Of a DNA stretch of 64,000 bases, positions 50,341 to 58,497 are shown one piece after another (positions within the stretch are counted from its first letter, which is position 1; every line of letters begins with the position of its first letter). The notes beneath the pieces were generated by a model. The model had not been told where the DNA came from and did not search any database. It saw only the letters and a program-made list of their open reading frames with translations. Both the position numbers and the translations under genes were made by a program. Origin of the DNA: Hylemonella sp. (GTDB lineage Bacteria; Pseudomonadota; Gammaproteobacteria; Burkholderiales; Burkholderiaceae_C); the NCBI RefSeq assembly GCF_027532185.1, contig NZ_JAPZSV010000007.1, forward strand, positions 62,001 to 126,000, read 5' to 3'.

Positions 50341-52281
50341 CTAGCCAGCCAACAATGCAACCTGCTCCCGCAGCCCCTCCAGCTGCACCTCTTCCGCCGC
50401 CATCGACGCCCCCACATTCAACCCCACCCGATTGAACAGCCCGCGCCGAAACGGCTTGCTCATCGCCGTCGGCTTGCCGCCCACGAGCTCGACGCGGCTG
50501 AAGTAGGAGCCCCAGAGGTTGGTGAGCGCCATGGGGATCACGGGCACGGGCTGCTGTTCCAGGATCTTCATGATGCCGCCCTTGAATTCCTGCAGCGTGC
50601 CGTCGCGGGTGATGCCGCCTTCCGGGAAGATGGCGAGCAGCTCGCCGTCTCTCAGCACTTCGACGGCAGCCTTCAGCGCGGCCTCGTAGGCCTGCGGGTC
50701 TTCGCTCTTGGGGGCGATGGGGATGGCCTTGGCCAGCTTGAAGAGCCAGCCCAGCACCGGCAGCTTGAAGATGCGGTGGTCCATGATGAAACGGATGGGG
50801 CGCGGGCTGGCGGCCATGAGCAGCACCGGGTCGATGAAGCTCACGTGGTTGCAGGCCAGGATGGCGGGGCCCTGGGTGGGGATGTGCTCGTCGCCCTGGA
50901 TCTTGAAGCGGTAGATGAAGTGCGTGAGCACCCAGGCGATGAAGCGCAGCAGGTATTCGGGCACGAGCAGGAAGATGTAGGCCCCCACCACGGCATTGGC
51001 CAGGCCCACGGCCAGGAAGACCTGGGGCACGCTGAAGCCCAGGGCCAGCATGGCGCCCGCCAGGATGGAACTGACCACCATGAAGATGGCGTTGAGGATG
51101 TTGTTGGCGGCGATGATGCGCGCGCGGTGCGTGGCCGGGCTGCGCAGCTGGATGAGCGCGTACATGGGCACGCTGTAGAGGCCGGCGAAGAGGCTGAGCA
51201 GCAGCAGGTCGGCCATGATGCGCCAGTGCGCACTCTGCGCCAGGAAGGCGGCCAGGCCCATGAGCTCGGCGTCGGGCAGGCTGCGCGAGGCGAAGTAGAG
51301 ATCGATGGCGAACACGCTCATGCCGATGGCGCCCAGCGGCACCAGGCCGATCTCCACATGCCGGCGGCTCATGAGCTCGCACAGCAGCGAGCCGGTGCCG
51401 ATGCCGATGGAGAACACCACCAGCAGGAAAGAGGCCACCTGCTCGTTGCCGTGCAGCACCTCCTTGGCGAAGCTGGGGAACTGGCTCAGGAAGACGGCGC
51501 CGAAGAACCACATCCAGCTGATGCCCAGCAATGAGCGGAAGACGACGATGTTGCCGTGCGCGAGCTTGAGGTTGCGCCAGGTTTCTGTGAAGGGGTTCCA
51601 GTTGATCTTGAGCGTGGGATCGGCCGCGGGCACCATGGGGATGCGCGCCGCGGTGACCCGGCCCACGATGGCCAGGGCCACGCAGGCGATGGCCACGTTC
51701 TGGTGGCCCACCTCGGGCATGGCCACCACCAGGCCGCCCACCACATTGCCCAGCAGGATGGCCACGAAGGTGCCCATCTCGATCATGCCGTTGCCGCCGG
51801 TGAGCTCACGCTCGCCCAGCACCTCGGGCAGGTAGGCGTACTTCACCGGGCCGAAGATGGTGGACTGCAGGCCCATGAGGAAGATGCAGCCCAGCAGCAC
51901 GGCCACCTGCCCCATGACGAAGCCCCAGGCCGCGATCAGCATGATGGCGATCTCCAGGTCCTTGGTGAAGCGCATCAGCCGCGTCTTGTTGTACTTGTCG
52001 CTCAGCTGCCCGCTGGTGGCGCTGAAGAGCACGAAGGGCAGGATGAAGAGCGCACCGATCACCAGGCCCGCCAGCGCGGGCGGCAGCCAGCCCACGCTGA
52101 GCTGGTAGGTGACCATCACCGTGAAGGCGAACTTGAAGAGGTTGTCGTTGGCCGCGCCGGCGAACTGCGTCCAGAAGAAGGGTGCGAAACGGCGCTGCCT
52201 GAGCAGGGCGAACTGGTTGGGGTGGGCGTCGGCCGCCGGTGCTTGCTGGCCTTCGGGCCAGGCTTGGTCAAAATCGCGCAA
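50341..52281 (-). CDS. Fused lysophospholipid transporter (MFS) and acyltransferase (PlsC)
   Basis: 646 residues from an inferred TTG start with AGGAGG seven bases upstream. The frame has no suitable ATG near the family N-terminus. Residues 25-415 are a 12-helix MFS domain like LplT (AGAANDNLFKFAFTVMVTYQ). Residues about 430-640 are an acyltransferase with the H-x4-D motif NHVSFID and FPEGGITRDG. The fusion would flip lysophospholipids inward and re-acylate them. E. coli has LplT beside the separate acyltransferase Aas. It starts 14 bases before the end of the upstream membrane hydrolase gene. Confidence 0.9.
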   Translation of the reverse strand: MRDFDQAWPEGQQAPAADAHPNQFALLRQRRFAPFFWTQFAGAANDNLFKFAFTVMVTYQLSVGWLPPALAGLVIGALFILPFVLFSATSGQLSDKYNKTRLMRFTKDLEIAIMLIAAWGFVMGQVAVLLGCIFLMGLQSTIFGPVKYAYLPEVLGERELTGGNGMIEMGTFVAILLGNVVGGLVVAMPEVGHQNVAIACVALAIVGRVTAARIPMVPAADPTLKINWNPFTETWRNLKLAHGNIVVFRSLLGISWMWFFGAVFLSQFPSFAKEVLHGNEQVASFLLVVFSIGIGTGSLLCELMSRRHVEIGLVPLGAIGMSVFAIDLYFASRSLPDAELMGLAAFLAQSAHWRIMADLLLLSLFAGLYSVPMYALIQLRSPATHRARIIAANNILNAIFMVVSSILAGAMLALGFSVPQVFLAVGLANAVVGAYIFLLVPEYLLRFIAWVLTHFIYRFKIQGDEHIPTQGPAILACNHVSFIDPVLLMAASPRPIRFIMDHRIFKLPVLGWLFKLAKAIPIAPKSEDPQAYEAALKAAVEVLRDGELLAIFPEGGITRDGTLQEFKGGIMKILEQQPVPVIPMALTNLWGSYFSRVELVGGKPTAMSKPFRRGLFNRVGLNVGASMAAEEVQLEGLREQVALLAG

Positions 52282-52295
52282 GATGTCTCCTCCTC

Positions 52296-53063
52296 TTATT
52301 GGCGGGCATTCTGCCCGACTTGTTGCAGCGTGCGGACGACAGGCCAGGCGGCGAGCGCCGCGACGAGGTGCTTGAGGCTGTGGCCCGAGATGAGCTGGCC
52401 CGTGGCCTCGTAGATCACGTGGTCCGCCAGCTCGCAGAGCTTGGCCGCGGCATAGATGGCGATGATGAGCCACCAGCGCACGGCCAGCCCGCGCACCGGC
52501 AGGGTCGACAGCACCAGCAGCAGCGCCAGCCCGGCGCCCTGCAGCACGGCCCAGGGCAAGAGGTTGCCGCTGCGCCAGCAGACCCAGGCGCCGAGCACAC
52601 CCCAGAGCAGCACCGCAGACGCCGTCCATTGGCCGGCGCGCGCCGTGATGCGGCTGGCCACGGCCAGGCCGAGCAGGCCGGCAAAGGCGAAGCTCATGCC
52701 CAGGCGGTCGATGAACAGACCCGCATCGTCGGCGCGCCCGTGGTACCAGCCCGAGGCGAAAGCCGTGAGCACCAGCCCGGCGAAAAAGAGCGCGGCCAGG
52801 GCACGCTGCGTGCCGTCCAGCGCCGCAACGGGGACGCGGCCCAGCACGCGCAGGCCCCAGAGACCGAAGAGTGCGAAAGGCAGGTTGCTCAGCACATCAA
52901 GTGCGCAAGGCAGGCCCAGCCAGGCGCGCTGGTCCGCGTAGTCGTGGATATGCGGGGCCTGGGCGACATGCAGCCCGAAGAGCGGCCCGAGACCGGCCCA
53001 CAGGGCCAGGAGGACGAGGGCACCGAGCAGCAGCGCTTCGGCGCGGGAGAGTGTGAGTGGCAT
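52296..53063 (-). CDS. CREST/ceramidase-like membrane hydrolase
   Basis: 255 residues with about seven hydrophobic segments. Metal-dependent CREST-superfamily residues are visible: Ser 104 and His 108 in ASGWYHGRADD, Asp 119 in FIDRLGMSF, and the C-terminal pair in SGHSLKHLVAALA. Relatives include alkaline ceramidases and Per1. The real substrate here is unknown, but a lipid amide or ester is likely, and the downstream LplT/PlsC fusion (14 bases away) supports lipid work. GGAG lies six bases before the ATG at 53063. Confidence 0.75.
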   Translation of the reverse strand: MPLTLSRAEALLLGALVLLALWAGLGPLFGLHVAQAPHIHDYADQRAWLGLPCALDVLSNLPFALFGLWGLRVLGRVPVAALDGTQRALAALFFAGLVLTAFASGWYHGRADDAGLFIDRLGMSFAFAGLLGLAVASRITARAGQWTASAVLLWGVLGAWVCWRSGNLLPWAVLQGAGLALLLVLSTLPVRGLAVRWWLIIAIYAAAKLCELADHVIYEATGQLISGHSLKHLVAALAAWPVVRTLQQVGQNARQ

Positions 53064-53156
53064 GAGGACTCCGTGAGTGGGGTTGCGGCGCAGTGTGGGG
53101 CGCACGCATCGCCCACGGGGTCATTTCATGCGACTTCTATGCCCTTGTCTACCGGG

Positions 53157-53175
53157 GGTATCGATAATCGATACC
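53157..53175. promoter_or_regulatory. Perfect 19-base palindrome, candidate operator of the XRE regulator
   Basis: GGTATCGAT and ATCGATACC are exact inverted repeats around one A. It lies 20 bases upstream of the XRE start codon and 93 bases from the divergent membrane-hydrolase gene. It would suit autoregulation of the regulator and control of the divergent gene. The same GTATC-N7-GATAC layout is found at 48194-48212. Confidence 0.7.
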
Positions 53176-53195
53176 AGAACCTCAAGGAGAGCTGC

Positions 53196-53927
53196 GTGAG
53201 CACCACTGCCGATCTCGTGCTGGCCCTGAAAAAAGAACTCAAGGCCGCGCACATGACCTATGCCGATCTGGCCCAGAAGCTGGACATGGCCGAGAGCAGC
53301 GTCAAGCGCATGCTGGCCAAGGGCGACATGGCGCTCTCACGCATCGACGCCATCTGCCGCGCGCTCAAGCTGGACTTCGCCGAGCTCGCGCGCCGTGTGG
53401 CCGACGCCCAGCCCCTGCTGGCCGAGCTCACGCAGGCGCAGGAGAAGGCCGTGGTAGCCGACAAAAAGCTGCTGCTCGTGGCCATCTGCGTGCTGAGCCA
53501 ATGGACGCTGGAGCAGATCACCACGGCTTACCGGCTGACGGAGGCCGAGGGCGTGAAGTACCTGGCGCAGCTCGACCGCATTGGCATCATTGAGCTGCGC
53601 CCGCTGAACCGCTACCGCCTCAAGCTCGCCAAGACCTTCCGCTGGCGCCCGCACGGGCCGGTGATGGATTTCTTCCGCGAGCATGCGCTGCTGGACTATT
53701 ACAGCGGCGGCTTCGACGGCCACGGCGAAGGCCTGCTGCTGGTGCACGGCAGCATCGCGCGCAGCCTGGCGCCGTCTTTCGTGGAGCGCCTGCAGCGTGT
53801 GGCGCAGGACTTTGCGCAACAGCACCAGACCGACCAGAAGCTGCCCGAGAAGGACCGCGAGGGCTACACGCTGGTGCTGGCGATGCGCAGCTGGGAGTTC
53901 GAGGCGTTTTCTGCGTTGAGGCGGTGA
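53196..53927 (+). CDS. XRE-family transcriptional regulator
   Basis: 243 residues from a GTG start with AAGGAG six bases before it. The N-terminal HTH is at about 20-58 (MTYADLAQKLDMAESSVKRM, then a Cro-like recognition helix and ALSRIDAICRAL). The C-terminal 170 residues show no recognised ligand domain; LLLVAICVLSQWTLEQITTA and VMDFFREHALLDYYSGGF are characteristic-looking. The open frame extends upstream, but that part is antisense to the divergent gene. A perfect palindrome lies directly upstream. Confidence 0.85.
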   Translation: MSTTADLVLALKKELKAAHMTYADLAQKLDMAESSVKRMLAKGDMALSRIDAICRALKLDFAELARRVADAQPLLAELTQAQEKAVVADKKLLLVAICVLSQWTLEQITTAYRLTEAEGVKYLAQLDRIGIIELRPLNRYRLKLAKTFRWRPHGPVMDFFREHALLDYYSGGFDGHGEGLLLVHGSIARSLAPSFVERLQRVAQDFAQQHQTDQKLPEKDREGYTLVLAMRSWEFEAFSALRR

Positions 53928-54007
53928 ATTGATCTCAGTGTCGGGTACCGACCTCGAGCTTATGTCAGACGATACTCCGGCGTCTGTCCACATCCATCGT
54001 TAAAACT

Positions 54008-54511
54008 ATGCGAAACATACTGCCGCTGGTACTCCCTAGCGCTGCCGCAATACTCGCGCCCACCGTAGTTGTCACCCTGTTCTTCTCAGTTCTTGCCGCA
54101 TTCAGCAACGGGAATAGCGAGGCCGAATTTAAAGTCATCACACTGACTTTCATATCCGCCTTGGCTATTTCCACTGTGCATGTGCTGGCATTGGGGTTGC
54201 CTTTCATTTGGATTCTGAAAAGAGTTAACCGCCTAAATGTTTGGTCAGCTACAGCTACTGGCTTTCTTCTTGGCTGTATTCCTATGGGTATCTGGTCTTG
54301 GCCTTATGACAACTACAAATCGTCTTATCGCTACTGGAATGGCCACGCTATGGTGGACGCCAAGATTGATGGCGTCCCGACACTAATCGGTTGGATTGAT
54401 TACTTGCAGGGCGTCACTTTCATGGGTGCATTTGGTGTGATTGCTGCTCTGGCGTTTTGGTGGGCGCTCAAATGCTTTGACTCGGCCACGATGGTCAAGC
54501 AGGACAAGTAA
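54008..54511 (+). CDS. AT-rich four-helix membrane protein of unknown function
   Basis: 167 residues from MRNILPLVLPSAAAILAPTV. Membrane segments are at about 8-32, 44-70, 78-97 and 132-152. Between the third and fourth is a hydrophilic loop, WPYDNYKSSYRYWNGHAMVD. One sampled 60-base line is 43 percent GC, well below its neighbours, suggesting transfer. No family was recognised and no SD is obvious. It is flanked by the XRE regulator and the convergent FIST gene. Confidence 0.7.
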   Translation: MRNILPLVLPSAAAILAPTVVVTLFFSVLAAFSNGNSEAEFKVITLTFISALAISTVHVLALGLPFIWILKRVNRLNVWSATATGFLLGCIPMGIWSWPYDNYKSSYRYWNGHAMVDAKIDGVPTLIGWIDYLQGVTFMGAFGVIAALAFWWALKCFDSATMVKQDK

Positions 54512-54537
54512 AACCTGCTAGCGCAAAGCTATGCCCG

Positions 54538-55809
54538 TTACTCCGCCAGAAACACCGTCAGCACCCCTGTGTAGCCATACACATGGTGTCTTGCGATCTC
54601 CCCGCCCGCGAAGTAGCCGATCAAGGGCACATCACCCAGCGCATGGCGCACGATCTGCAGCTCAGCGCTGGGCGCACCGAAGTGCGGGCCGCCGCGGCCT
54701 GAGCAGCTGACGTAGATGGCGCCGGCGATCTGGCGCACGCCGGCTGCGGGCTCGGGCTCCAGCGCAGACGGTGCCGTGGCGGAAGTCAGCGGCAGTTCCT
54801 CGGGCTCCAGTTCCTCGCGGATCTCGGCGCAGATGCGCATGAGGTCGGCGCGTGCGGCCTGCACGTTGCGCTGGCAGAAGGCGAGCTGCATGCCCTCCTC
54901 CACCATGTCGGCCAGGGCCACGCCGCCGCGCTGCGGATCCAGGCCGATGATGTGGCGCACGCGCACGTCGCTGCCGAAATTGCCGGTGCGGCGGATGCCG
55001 CCGGCCGCGGCGTCGCGCGCGGCGTCCTCGGGCTGCACCAGGCCGGCCAGCGTGGCGCGCACGGCGGCCAGCGCGGACTCGGGTTCGTCGAGCGAGACCT
55101 TGAGTTCGCGCAGCAGCACCTGCAGCGCGGGCTCGCCGTCGAGCTGGTAGACGACGTTGCGCTCCGCCTCGGTGACGCGGTGGCTGCCCGCGATGGGCAG
55201 CGCACCCTGGGTGACGCGCGAGACGATGGCCACGCCCGCGCCGAAGGCCACGCCGCTCAATCCGCCATGGAAGACACCGCTGCTGCGACCCTGACCGCGG
55301 ATGTAGCCGTCACCGCCTTGGGCAAACTGTACGGTCTCGCCGCGGCTGGCGGCCAGGCCGCCGAAGAGGTAGCCGCTGTCGGTGCGTGCGGCCATCTCGT
55401 GGATGAGTTCGGCCAGATCAGGTGTGCGGCCATCGGCGTGCACCAGCGCGGTCTGTGCCTCGAAGCCCAGGCCCAGCGGCGCAACGCCGGAGTAGACGCG
55501 GTACTGATCGGCCGGGATGTCGCAGAGCATGACGGCCAGCGCGGGTTCATCGAAGTACTCGACACCCGTGACAGCGACCCCCACGCCCACGGTGCCGGCC
55601 CAGTCGGTCACCTCGGGCAGCTCGGCGCTGAGGTGGGCGAGGATGGCCTCGGCCTCGGCGGCGTAGTGATCGGTGATGTAGAGCAGGGCCAGCGTGGGGC
55701 AGGCGCCGGCCGCGGGCAGGGCCAGCTGGGCGCGCAGCTGCGCGAGCACGAGGGCGGCCGCCATGCGCCATTGCGGATGGGTGGCGTGGGCCAGGGGGAA
55801 ACGCTTCAT
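54538..55809 (-). CDS. FIST-domain protein
   Basis: 423 residues from MKRFPLAHATHPQWRMAAAL. The FIST N domain covers about 35-220 (LALLYITDHYAAEAEAILAH, GYLFGGLAASRG) and FIST C about 240-400. FIST modules are intracellular small-molecule sensors usually found with kinases or chemoreceptors. Here the protein stands alone, with no output domain. The gene starts seven bases after the phaM stop, so the two are co-transcribed. The odd Pro/Arg-rich open frame upstream is antisense noise. Confidence 0.85.
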   Translation of the reverse strand: MKRFPLAHATHPQWRMAAALVLAQLRAQLALPAAGACPTLALLYITDHYAAEAEAILAHLSAELPEVTDWAGTVGVGVAVTGVEYFDEPALAVMLCDIPADQYRVYSGVAPLGLGFEAQTALVHADGRTPDLAELIHEMAARTDSGYLFGGLAASRGETVQFAQGGDGYIRGQGRSSGVFHGGLSGVAFGAGVAIVSRVTQGALPIAGSHRVTEAERNVVYQLDGEPALQVLLRELKVSLDEPESALAAVRATLAGLVQPEDAARDAAAGGIRRTGNFGSDVRVRHIIGLDPQRGGVALADMVEEGMQLAFCQRNVQAARADLMRICAEIREELEPEELPLTSATAPSALEPEPAAGVRQIAGAIYVSCSGRGGPHFGAPSAELQIVRHALGDVPLIGYFAGGEIARHHVYGYTGVLTVFLAE

Positions 55810-55816
55810 GTCGGGG

Positions 55817-56314
55817 TCAGGGGGTCTTGCGGCGGCGGGGTGCGGCCTTCTTGGCCGGCGCGGCGTCGGCCGGTGCGCTGGCCGTGGCCTGGCGTGCCGT
55901 GGCGGACTGGGCGGCGGCGGCGCGTGCGGCCACATCCTGCATGGCGCTGGTGGCAATGGTCTGGAACTGCTGGGTCAGCGCGTTCCAGTACTGCAGGGGA
56001 TCGGGGGTGGCGGCCTTCTTGGCAGCGCCTGCGGCGGCCTTGCCAGGCATGGCGTTCATGCTCTGCAAGGTGGCCAGGGTCATTTTCTGCACTTCGAGCG
56101 CCTGCAGCGTGGCCTTGAGCGCAGCGGTGTTCTGTTCCAGCCAGAAATGCACAGCACGGAGTTCGCCGATACGCTTGTCCAGCGCCTCCGGGTCCATGGT
56201 GGGGGCGACCCACTGCTGGAAGGAGGCGTTGCCCCCCTGCGCCAGCTTCTGCAGGAAATCGAAGCCCGGCACAAAGGGGCCGAAGGCATTGGGTGGGGTC
56301 TGCTTGGGATCCAT
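55817..56314 (-). CDS. phaM: PHB granule-associated protein PhaM
   Basis: 165 residues from MDPKQTPPNAFGPFVPGFDF, with GAGGAG seven bases before the ATG. The middle block HFWLEQNTAALKATLQALEV and MTLATLQSMN is the PhaM signature. The tail is Ala/Lys-rich (ADAAPAKKAAPRRRKTP), a histone-H1-like DNA-binding end. In Ralstonia eutropha PhaM activates PHB synthase and tethers granules to the nucleoid. It implies that the organism stores polyhydroxybutyrate. The phaCAB genes are not in the window. Confidence 0.85.
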   Translation of the reverse strand: MDPKQTPPNAFGPFVPGFDFLQKLAQGGNASFQQWVAPTMDPEALDKRIGELRAVHFWLEQNTAALKATLQALEVQKMTLATLQSMNAMPGKAAAGAAKKAATPDPLQYWNALTQQFQTIATSAMQDVAARAAAAQSATARQATASAPADAAPAKKAAPRRRKTP

Positions 56315-56380
56315 GGGCCGCTCCTCAAAGACGGCTACCAGCTTAACGCAAGCGGCATGGGTCTGGTACAGGGACCGCAA

Positions 56381-56406
56381 AGAAAACGGCCCGCGTCGCG
56401 GGCCGT
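56381..56406 (-). terminator. Rho-independent terminator after the Bug receptor gene
   Basis: ACGGCCCGC (56386-56394) pairs perfectly with GCGGGCCGT (56398-56406) around a three-base loop. On the minus strand TTTTCTTT follows. It lies 25 bases beyond the stop of the minus-strand Bug receptor gene and upstream of phaM. Confidence 0.85.
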
Positions 56407-56430
56407 GCAAAGACAGGTGGTGCGCCGGGC

Positions 56431-57414
56431 TTATTCCACGCGTCCGATGCGCTGCACCAGCGCGGCCATGGCCTTGGCGTCGGCCTGCACGAAGCGCTCG
56501 AACTCGGGCATGTCCTGGTACATGAAGGAGGTTCCCGCGGCGGTCAGCGACTGGCGTGCGCGCGGATCTTCGCTGGCGGCCTTGGCGGCCGCACGCAGCT
56601 TGGCCACGGCGGCCTCGGGCGTGCCGGCGGGCACGAAGAGGCCGGACCACTGGGAGTAGGTCACAGGCACGCCGAGCTCCTTGAGGCTGGGCACTTCAGG
56701 CAGTGCGGCCAGGCGGCCTTCGCCCCAGTGGGCCAGCACGCGCAGCTTGCCGGCGCGCACATGTTGCATCACGCTGGACGGGCCGGTGGACAGCGCATCG
56801 ATCTGACCGCCGAGCAGGGCCATGACGGCCGGGCCGGCGCCGGTGTAGGGCACATGCAGCATGAAGGTGTTGGTGGCGGCCTTGAGCTGCTCCATGGGCA
56901 CGTGCATGGTGCCGTAGTTGCCCGAAGAACCAAAGGTCACGCTGCCCGGCTTGCTTTTCACGTGGGCGATGAACTCCTGGTAGGTCTTCCACGGGCTGTC
57001 GGCCCGCACGACCAGGGCCGTGGGATCAGCGGTGAAACGTGCGATGGGCTTGAGCTGGTCCAGCGTGTAGAGCGGGTTGCGCTTGAGCACCTTGTCGGCC
57101 TCGGGCAGCACGACGACGGACGAAAGCGACATCAGCACGGAGTAGCCGTCGGCCCTGGACTTGGCCACTTGCGCCATGCCGATGCCACCACCGGCACCGC
57201 CCTTGTTCTCCACCACCATGGGCTGGCCCAGGGCGCGCGCCATGGCCTCGGCCACGGGGCGGCCCACGGTGTCCGCCACGCCGCCCGGCGGGAAGGGCAC
57301 GAGCATGGTGACGGGCTTGCTGGGGTAGGCGTCCTGCGCGAAGGCGGGCAGGACAGCGGCCGCAGCGGTCAGCGCGGCGGCGCTCAGTTGCAGGAACAGA
57401 CGGCTCAGGGTCAT
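56431..57414 (-). CDS. Bug-family (TctC-type) periplasmic solute receptor
   Basis: 327 residues. The signal peptide ends near AFAQ. Bug signatures are YPSKPVTMLVPFPPGG, VVENKGGAGGGIGMAQVAKS and TFGSSGNYGTMHVPMEQLK. Bug proteins bind carboxylates, amides or other small acids for tripartite uptake or sensing. No TctA/TctB membrane genes are present, as is common for orphan Bug receptors in Burkholderiales. It follows the fumarylacetoacetase-family gene by 29 bases, so its ligand may be that enzyme's precursor. Confidence 0.92.
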   Translation of the reverse strand: MTLSRLFLQLSAAALTAAAAVLPAFAQDAYPSKPVTMLVPFPPGGVADTVGRPVAEAMARALGQPMVVENKGGAGGGIGMAQVAKSRADGYSVLMSLSSVVVLPEADKVLKRNPLYTLDQLKPIARFTADPTALVVRADSPWKTYQEFIAHVKSKPGSVTFGSSGNYGTMHVPMEQLKAATNTFMLHVPYTGAGPAVMALLGGQIDALSTGPSSVMQHVRAGKLRVLAHWGEGRLAALPEVPSLKELGVPVTYSQWSGLFVPAGTPEAAVAKLRAAAKAASEDPRARQSLTAAGTSFMYQDMPEFERFVQADAKAMAALVQRIGRVE

Positions 57415-57443
57415 GGTGTGGTCTCCTTGGGTTCGACTTGTGG

Positions 57444-58325
57444 TCAGATCGCTTCAACAGGGTTGTTGAGTTCGCCCAGGCCGGTGATGGCCACGCGGAC
57501 CCGGTCACCAGGCTTGAGGAATTTCGGCGGGGTGAAGCCGATGCCCACGCCCACCGAGGTGCCGGTGAGGATGAGGTCGCCGGGCAGCAGGGTCATGGCC
57601 GCGCTCATCTGTTCGATCAGCGTGGGGATGTCGAAGATGAGCTGCGAGATATGGGCGTTCTGGCGCTGCTCGCCATTGACCCAGGTCTGCATGCGCATGT
57701 CGGTGGGGGCTTCGTCCGTGGTGGTGATCCAGGGGCCCATGGGGCAGAAGCCGTCGAGCGACTTGCCCAGGAACCACTGGGCGTGGTTCTTCTGCAGGTC
57801 GCGCGCGGTGACGTCGTTGGTGGCCACGAAGCCCCAGACGTAGTTCATGGCGTCGGCCTTCTTGACGTTGCGCGCGGTCTTGCCGATCACCACGCCGATT
57901 TCACCCTCGTAGTCCACCGACTGGGTATGGGCCGGGTTGTAGCGGATGGGGTCGGTGGGGCCGTTGAGCGTGAGCGTGGCCTTGGTGAAGATCTGCGGCC
58001 AGGCGGGAATGGCCGAGTCCTTGCCCGAGGTGGCGTTGAAGCCGCTCTTGTCGAACTCCATGGCGTGATCGTGGTAGTTCTTGCCCACGGCGAAGGGGTT
58101 GCGCAGGAAGGCCGAGAAGGGCGCGAGGAACTTCACCTGGGCCGCGGGCACGCGCGCGGTCACGGCGGCCTGCAGCTGAGCGGGCGTGATGCCCTGCTCG
58201 ATCACGGCCAGGACAGGGTTGGGGTGACGGCCCATCTCCCCACCCACCAGGGCAACTTCCTGCTTGGCTTCGTCGACCAGGGCCAGGTGGACCTGGCCGT
58301 CTTTTTGCACACGTGCGATCTTCAT
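57444..58325 (-). CDS. Fumarylacetoacetate hydrolase family protein
   Basis: 293 residues from MKIARVQKDGQVHLALVDEA; AGGAG lies six bases before the ATG at 58325. The catalytic and metal regions are visible: NPFAVGKNYHDHAMEF, VDYEGEIGVVIGKTARNV, NDVTARDLQ and DLILTGTSVGVGIGF. Members hydrolyse or decarboxylate 2-oxo acids from aromatic ring-cleavage pathways. It heads an operon with the Bug receptor and is divergent from a GntR regulator, so it probably belongs to catabolism of an acid controlled by that regulator. Confidence 0.92.
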   Translation of the reverse strand: MKIARVQKDGQVHLALVDEAKQEVALVGGEMGRHPNPVLAVIEQGITPAQLQAAVTARVPAAQVKFLAPFSAFLRNPFAVGKNYHDHAMEFDKSGFNATSGKDSAIPAWPQIFTKATLTLNGPTDPIRYNPAHTQSVDYEGEIGVVIGKTARNVKKADAMNYVWGFVATNDVTARDLQKNHAQWFLGKSLDGFCPMGPWITTTDEAPTDMRMQTWVNGEQRQNAHISQLIFDIPTLIEQMSAAMTLLPGDLILTGTSVGVGIGFTPPKFLKPGDRVRVAITGLGELNNPVEAI

Positions 58326-58367
58326 GCGGACTCCTGTAGGGCAACCCTCAATGGTTGCGTTTGGTTT

Positions 58368-58395
58368 ATCTTGGTGCAAATTATAAAACCAAGAT
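58368..58395. promoter_or_regulatory. ATCTTGGT-N12-ACCAAGAT dyad, candidate GntR operator
   Basis: Perfect 8-base inverted repeats (58368-58375 and 58388-58395) lie in the AT-rich divergent region between the hydrolase and GntR genes. More TTGGT words occur at 58362-58366, and twice more near 58438-58452. GntR/FadR regulators often bind TGGT...ACCA dyads. On the right side, TGCTATGAT near 58460 is a likely extended -10 of the GntR gene. Confidence 0.6.
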
Positions 58396-58497
58396 TCCTA
58401 CGGAACGCCGTGGAAAACACCTATCGGGCCCCTCCATTGGTACGACTTGGTCAGCAGTTTGCTATGATCGTCACCACTTTATCTGTCGGCTCTCATC

